NCBI GenBank assembly: GCA_039519185.1
Contig: CM076847.1
Span: 74,287,247 to 74,351,246 of the forward strand
Direction of reading: 5' to 3'
Length of the DNA: 64,000 bases
Source: Astragalus membranaceus
Lineage: Eukaryota; Streptophyta; Magnoliopsida; Fabales; Fabaceae
Shown here one piece after another: positions 59,653-64,000 of this stretch. How positions within the stretch are numbered: position 1 is the first letter of the stretch; each line of letters begins with the position of its first letter. A model generated the notes under the pieces. That model had not been told where the DNA came from and ran no database searches. It saw nothing but the letters and a program-made list of their open reading frames with translations. The translations under genes were made by a program, and so were the position numbers.

Positions 59653-60984
59653 ATTGTGATGTCTTGAGTGCTCCTAAACGAAACACCGGGAGCTTTGATT
59701 GGAATATTATTGTTGAATCCCAACCGGTTTTGCATGTTGGTGCATCTTGGAGTATTGGAACAGGTGTGAGTATTCATTTGTTTGATAATAAGTGGACTCT
59801 GGGTAGGGTCTTTGTGAAGCCAGGGCAGTCGCATCTTTTTAATCCGCTTCTTCGTGTTGATTATTTGCTGATTAGTGGAAGAAAAGCTTGGAATGAACCT
59901 TTGGTACGCTTTCTTTTTGATGATAATTCTTGCAACGCTATTCTCAACACTCCTCTATTTCCTTTTATCACTTCGGATTCGTTGAGTTGGACGGGTGAGA
60001 AATCCAAAAACTATTATGTGAGAAGCGCTTATCGTTTGGCATTGGAAAATGTTGTTCAAACTTCTCATTTTCGTGTTGATGGTAATTTGAGGTTGTTATG
60101 GGGATTGAAGCTTCCACCTAAAGTGAAATCCTTTCTTTGGAGGTTGAGCAGGAATTGCTTATCTGTTCGGGCTGTGCTTGCTGGGCGTGGTATGGTTGTT
60201 CCTTCAGTGTGCCCGTGTTGCAGAGATGTTGATGAAACGGCGGTTCATTTGTTTGCTGATTGTGCTTTGGCCACTGTTGTCTGGCGATCGCTGGGTTTGA
60301 TGGCCGCCATTTCAGGCGCAGCAGTGATGGCTGTTTCGGCCAAGACCTTCTTTTTTCAGGTTTTCAGTCAATTGAATGGCGATGATAGGCTGGCTTTTTG
60401 TATGACTTTGTGGAGTATTTGGTCGAGTCAGAATCATCGTGTGTGGAACAACATCAGAGACACTGCAGCTACCATTGTCATGCGAGGTAACCAATTTCTT
60501 AAAGATTGGCAATCTGCTCAAGTTCCTTCTCGTCGGCCTACAACTTTGCAACCTGCTTCTTCATCCATTTCAGCGCCACTTGGCTGGAATCCGCCCCCTC
60601 CAGGTGTGTTAAAATGTAATGTAGATGCGGCATTTGATTCAGATGGTAATAAGGTGGGTTTTGGCATGTGTATTAGAGATGACTGTGGTGTCTTTGTAGC
60701 TGCAAAGATACAATCCTACGTACCTGTCCTAGAGGTTTACAAAGGAGAAGCTTTGGGGTTGTTATTTGCCTTGGATTGGGTTTGGGACCTTCACTTCAAA
60801 GATGTCATATTTGAGCTCGATGCCAAGGTTGTTGTTGATGATTTTCATAGACCGTTATACAGTGACTGATTATGGTTGTATCTTGTCTGCTTGTAGGCAA
60901 TATTTTGCTTTTTTTAGTTTAAACTCTTATGTGGAGTTCTCTAGGAGAGAAACCAACAAGGTCGCTCATACTGTTGCAGGGTAG
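59653..60984 (+). pseudogene. LINE 1 ORF2: zf-RVT and RNase H
   Basis: It resumes the ORF2 frame after CACTA D. It contains the RT-linker (SWSIGTGVSIHLFDNKW), the zf-RVT domain (LKLPPKVKSFLWRLSRNCL, CPCCRDVDETAVHLFADC) and an RNase H domain (LKCNVDAAFDSDGNKVGFGM, KGEALGL, FELDAKVVV). A frameshift near 60865 moves the tail into another frame (VEFSRRETNKVAHTVAG), which ends at 60982-60984. The 3' untranslated region and poly-A follow. Confidence 0.92.
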
Positions 60985-61087
60985 CCTTGTCTTATGTTTC
61001 TTCTCATACTTTTTTTGACATTCCAACACGTATTTCCCGTATTATTCATAATGAAATGAACTAGACTTCTTTTGTCAAAAAAAAAAA

Positions 61088-61338
61088 GACCACCACTACC
61101 AAGCTAACCATATGCATGCCCACATCATTATTCAAATTTTGTATCTTACTTTTATATATAAAAGATTCAATCTTATTAGGAGAGATGTTTAGTATTGTTA
61201 CTTGTAATTTGGCCTAAGAACGTAGTATGAGTTTCTTAAGCATTAATATTAGCATACGAGAATATCTTTGCTCAATTTTTTATATGATGCATATTTAACT
61301 TCTAATTCGGTAACTGATTACGTAGAGATAACAATTAT
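61088..61338. other. Intergenic, no gene seen
   Basis: AT-rich sequence right of the LINE poly-A tail and left of the microsatellite. Nothing recognisable. Confidence 0.4.
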
Positions 61339-61341
61339 AAT

Positions 61342-61864
<523 letters not shown>

Positions 61865-61917
61865 ACAATATAGGTTTGCTTGTTATTGTGTTTAATTATG
61901 TATTTTATGTAATTAAT

Positions 61918-62057
61918 ATTCCAAGTAGGTAGCTCAGTTGGCGAGCTAAGAGATATTGAAGGAGTGCACCAAAAAGAGTGCAAGAATGAGGTCTCAGGTT
62001 CAAACCCCGGAAACTAACATTCCCCCACCCCTACTAACATTACTTATCAAAAAAAAA
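61918..62057 (+). mobile_element. tRNA-derived SINE
   Basis: It has an A box in GGTAGCTCAGTTGGCGAGC and a B box in GGTTCAAACCCCGG about 60 bp later, and ends in TATCAAAAAAAAA. Both sides carry the 13-bp target duplication TTATGTAATTAAT (61905-61917 and 62058-62070). The head is tRNA-like but does not form a complete tRNA, so it is a retroposon and not a tRNA gene. Confidence 0.9.
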
Positions 62058-62204
62058 TTATGTAATTAATTTTTCTCCTTTTGGTTGAATGTTTATTAAT
62101 AGAAGTTCATGAATAGTTGTTCAAAAATCATCATAAATAATACATGATCATCATCAATACATTTGAGGATCCTTAAAAATGCCCTCTAGACATGTATCGG
62201 CTAA

Positions 62205-62342
62205 GGATTTGGATCTTCAACGGTGCGCAGAATGGTGTTGTGCCAGCATGGAACATCAGATCTAGAAAGCACCTTCTCTCTTTAGATCTGATGGTCTACA
62301 CTGGCGCAACACCATTTTTCACGAAGTAGAGGATCCATGCTC
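62205..62342. mobile_element. Foldback MITE with 9-bp target duplication (Mutator-type)
   Basis: The 138-bp element is nearly all inverted repeat: AATGGTGTTGTGCCAG and ATCAGATCT on the left pair with AGATCTGAT and CTGGCGCAACACCATT on the right. It is flanked by ATCGGCTAA at 62196-62204 and 62343-62351. The 9-bp duplication fits the Mutator superfamily. Confidence 0.88.
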
Positions 62343-62351
62343 ATCGGCTAA

Positions 62352-62559
62352 ATAAAGTGTTAAATAGTTGGCTATTAATTTAAGAATAATATCGTTCATG
62401 TGTCAAAAATCGAAGAAGGAAATTCCTATGCAGTCTGAATTTAACAAATAAGGCAACAAGTTGCACATGTCAAATCCTATCCAAAAAATTGCAATTAGAA
62501 ACTTTTTATTCTTTATTAATGCTACAATTAATTGTTGTTGAAGTACGTGGCGATTTCAT
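62352..62559. other. AT-rich spacer
   Basis: No feature is seen between the MITE and the copia gag remnant. Confidence 0.4.
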
Positions 62560-62960
62560 AATTTACGTGTGGATGATAGTATGAAAGTTTTTGATCATTT
62601 TAGTACTCTCAATGGTATTGTTTCTGAATTAATCAAAGCTATTGGAGTCAATATTGATGATGAAGATAAAGTGTTGAGACTCATACGGTCTCTTTTATCT
62701 TCTTATGGGCATATCAAACATGTTTTTATATATGGGAAGGAAACTTTGAATGTTGAAGATGTTGTGAGTAAAACTAATTCAAAAGAAAGAAGATTGAAAA
62801 GTGAGGACAACACTTCATCAAACTCCCTATTGGTAGTTTGAGATGAGGCTTATGGGAAGAAGAGACATGGAATGAATATGAACAGCGAAAATGTGAAAAG
62901 TCTGGGCATGTAAAGAAAAATTATTCAAGTGGAGGAGTATCACAAAAAGATTGAGAGGCG
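62560..62960 (+). pseudogene. Ty1/copia Gag fragment
   Basis: It reads FDHFSTLNGIVSELIKAIGV and DEDKVLRLIRSLLSSYGHIK, the UBN2-type Gag core. After a frame change comes a half zinc knuckle (CEKSGHVKKN) near 62890-62925. No protease, integrase or RT follows; stops are frequent beyond 62960. Confidence 0.8.
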
Positions 62961-63726
62961 AATGCTAGCAATGTCTCTCTTGTTATGGGAGATGATGATC
63001 CTATCTAAAAATGAAAAGTTTACATCCTCATGGTATTACGACACTGCCATTGAAAAGGAAAAGTTATTGCTAGCAGATTCAAAATAGCACTTAGGCATTG
63101 ATTGACATTGATGCAATGTGTGTTGTGAGATTATGTTGATGGCCTTCCACATGTAGAAATTCTTGAAGTGGTTTAGCTTTAAGTGAAGTATACTTTTTAT
63201 GGTGGAGTATGGTAGTTCTTTTGAACTGTGATTGTCGGTCTATACAATAATGAAAATAGTAGATGCCTCATGTATCAATTACAATGAAGGTAGAGATTGT
63301 GTTGGACGAAAACACTTTAAGTTTGTATTTGACGTTTTCCTTTCTCTAATACTCTTGTCTTAGAGTATTGTGATCGTAGTTACATATTTACTTTGTAGGG
63401 TGTGAGTGTGCCGAGGTCATTATGTGTAGTAAAACTTTCACATAATGTTATTCTCCGGTTGTCATTAACGACCTGTGGTTTTTCTCCGGTTTTAGAGTTT
63501 TTCACATCGTATTCAAGTGTTTTGATTGTGTTCATTTATTTCTTTATGTTTCTTAACAATTTGAGGATGTGATTAACTATCTATTTTTTTATTTTTGTTA
63601 AATGAGACTTAAACAAACGAGAAAGTATAAACTGATTTTATTATATGTAAAAAGGAAACGATTATTCCAATTACTCAAGAGAGACTGATTAATTTCCTTT
63701 ATAGCTTTAGTTTAGTGATATAAATT
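62961..63726. other. Probable copia untranslated or LTR remnant
   Basis: Non-coding sequence containing phrases usual in copia elements, such as ACCTGTGGTTTTTCTCCGG near 63470-63488, which resembles the LTR ends of some plant copia families. No second LTR was found, so the assignment is weak. Confidence 0.3.
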
Positions 63727-63876
63727 ACTACTTCCTCATTTCAATCTTTTTTGATAATTTTATATATTATATCACTAATTTATGTAAGTTAAGTTTGTTG
63801 TAGCAGTATTTATTTACAAATTTCTCTAGTCCGTCTCTTGAGTCTCGAAAACACTTATTAATATAAAACGGTATAA
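63727..63876. mobile_element. Stowaway-like MITE, right copy
   Basis: The ends resemble decayed Stowaway termini: CTACTTCCTCATTTCAAT on the left and CACTTATTAATATAAAACGG on the right. Bases 63764-63876 repeat the start of the window. The terminal TA duplications cannot be told apart from the AT-rich surroundings. Confidence 0.4.
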
Positions 63877-64000
63877 ACTTAATTGCTCTTGTGTGAAAGG
63901 GTGTATTAGAGATATAATAAAACTATTGACCTGCTTTAACTCAACTGTTTAAGCTTTCAGGATAGTTGGACTTTGAAAAAAATCAATTTTTTCATTGTAT
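63877..64000. other. AT-rich end of window
   Basis: No feature recognised. Confidence 0.4.

Larger units (their letters stand above)
41152..61087 (+). mobile_element. Near-full-length L1-type LINE (LINE 1) with internal inversion and two CACTA insertions
   Basis: Removing CACTA B and D leaves about 5.35 kb: ORF1 with a DUF4283 region, then ORF2 with endonuclease, reverse transcriptase, zf-RVT and RNase H, and an 11-A tail at 61077-61087. The middle (42207-50591) is inverted. The 5' end lies at or before the copia 3 target site. I could not identify the LINE's own target duplication. Confidence 0.88.

Noticed and set aside
61924..62015. Possible tRNA gene
   Set aside because: A and B boxes are present but the cloverleaf is incomplete, and the unit has a poly-A end and a 13-bp target duplication, so it is a SINE.

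Overview
The window is a transposon-dense stretch of a flowering-plant nuclear genome, most likely a eudicot. The basis is plant-type Ty1/copia and chromodomain Ty3/gypsy elements, CACTA (En/Spm) transposons with tnp2 genes, plant L1-type LINEs with zf-RVT and RNase H tails, a tRNA-derived SINE and MITEs. A legume would fit the style of the repeats, but the sequence does not prove it. I see only one plausible host gene.

Layout: 405-6618 is a decayed copia element whose integrase is split by a non-autonomous CACTA (2101-4347). 6619-8520 holds a hairpin-bearing repeat with a MULE transposase tail. About 9400-11749 is the 3' part of a chromovirus (gypsy) on the minus strand, cut by CACTA A (11750-~18650), which itself carries CACTA C (14058-15562). 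CACTA A is truncated about 85 bp before the TATA box of the host gene.

The host gene (19230-25802, +) is unusual. It starts as nucleoporin NUP98 (FG/GLFG repeats), its GLEBS exon is repeated five times in tandem with a 359-bp period, and it then continues in phase into the last two exons of an XBAT34/35-like RING ubiquitin ligase. Splicing as modelled gives one open frame of about 785 codons.

27513-30093 is a 5'-truncated LINE (-). 31359-36100 and 36314-41146 are two nearly complete copia elements with short LTRs and perfect 5-bp target duplications. About 41152-61087 is one near-full-length LINE with an internal inversion (42207-50591). It is also interrupted by CACTA B (43551-49912) and CACTA D (51433-59652). 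The right end holds a roughly 520-bp (TTG)n tract, a SINE, a Mutator-type MITE, a copia gag remnant and a Stowaway-like MITE whose relative lies at the left edge of the window.

CACTA A, B and D are one family: a tnp2 (TNPD-like) transposase, a TNPA-like second gene surviving only in D, GC-rich subterminal motifs, and a palindrome downstream of a TATA box. All three transposase copies are broken, so none looks autonomous.
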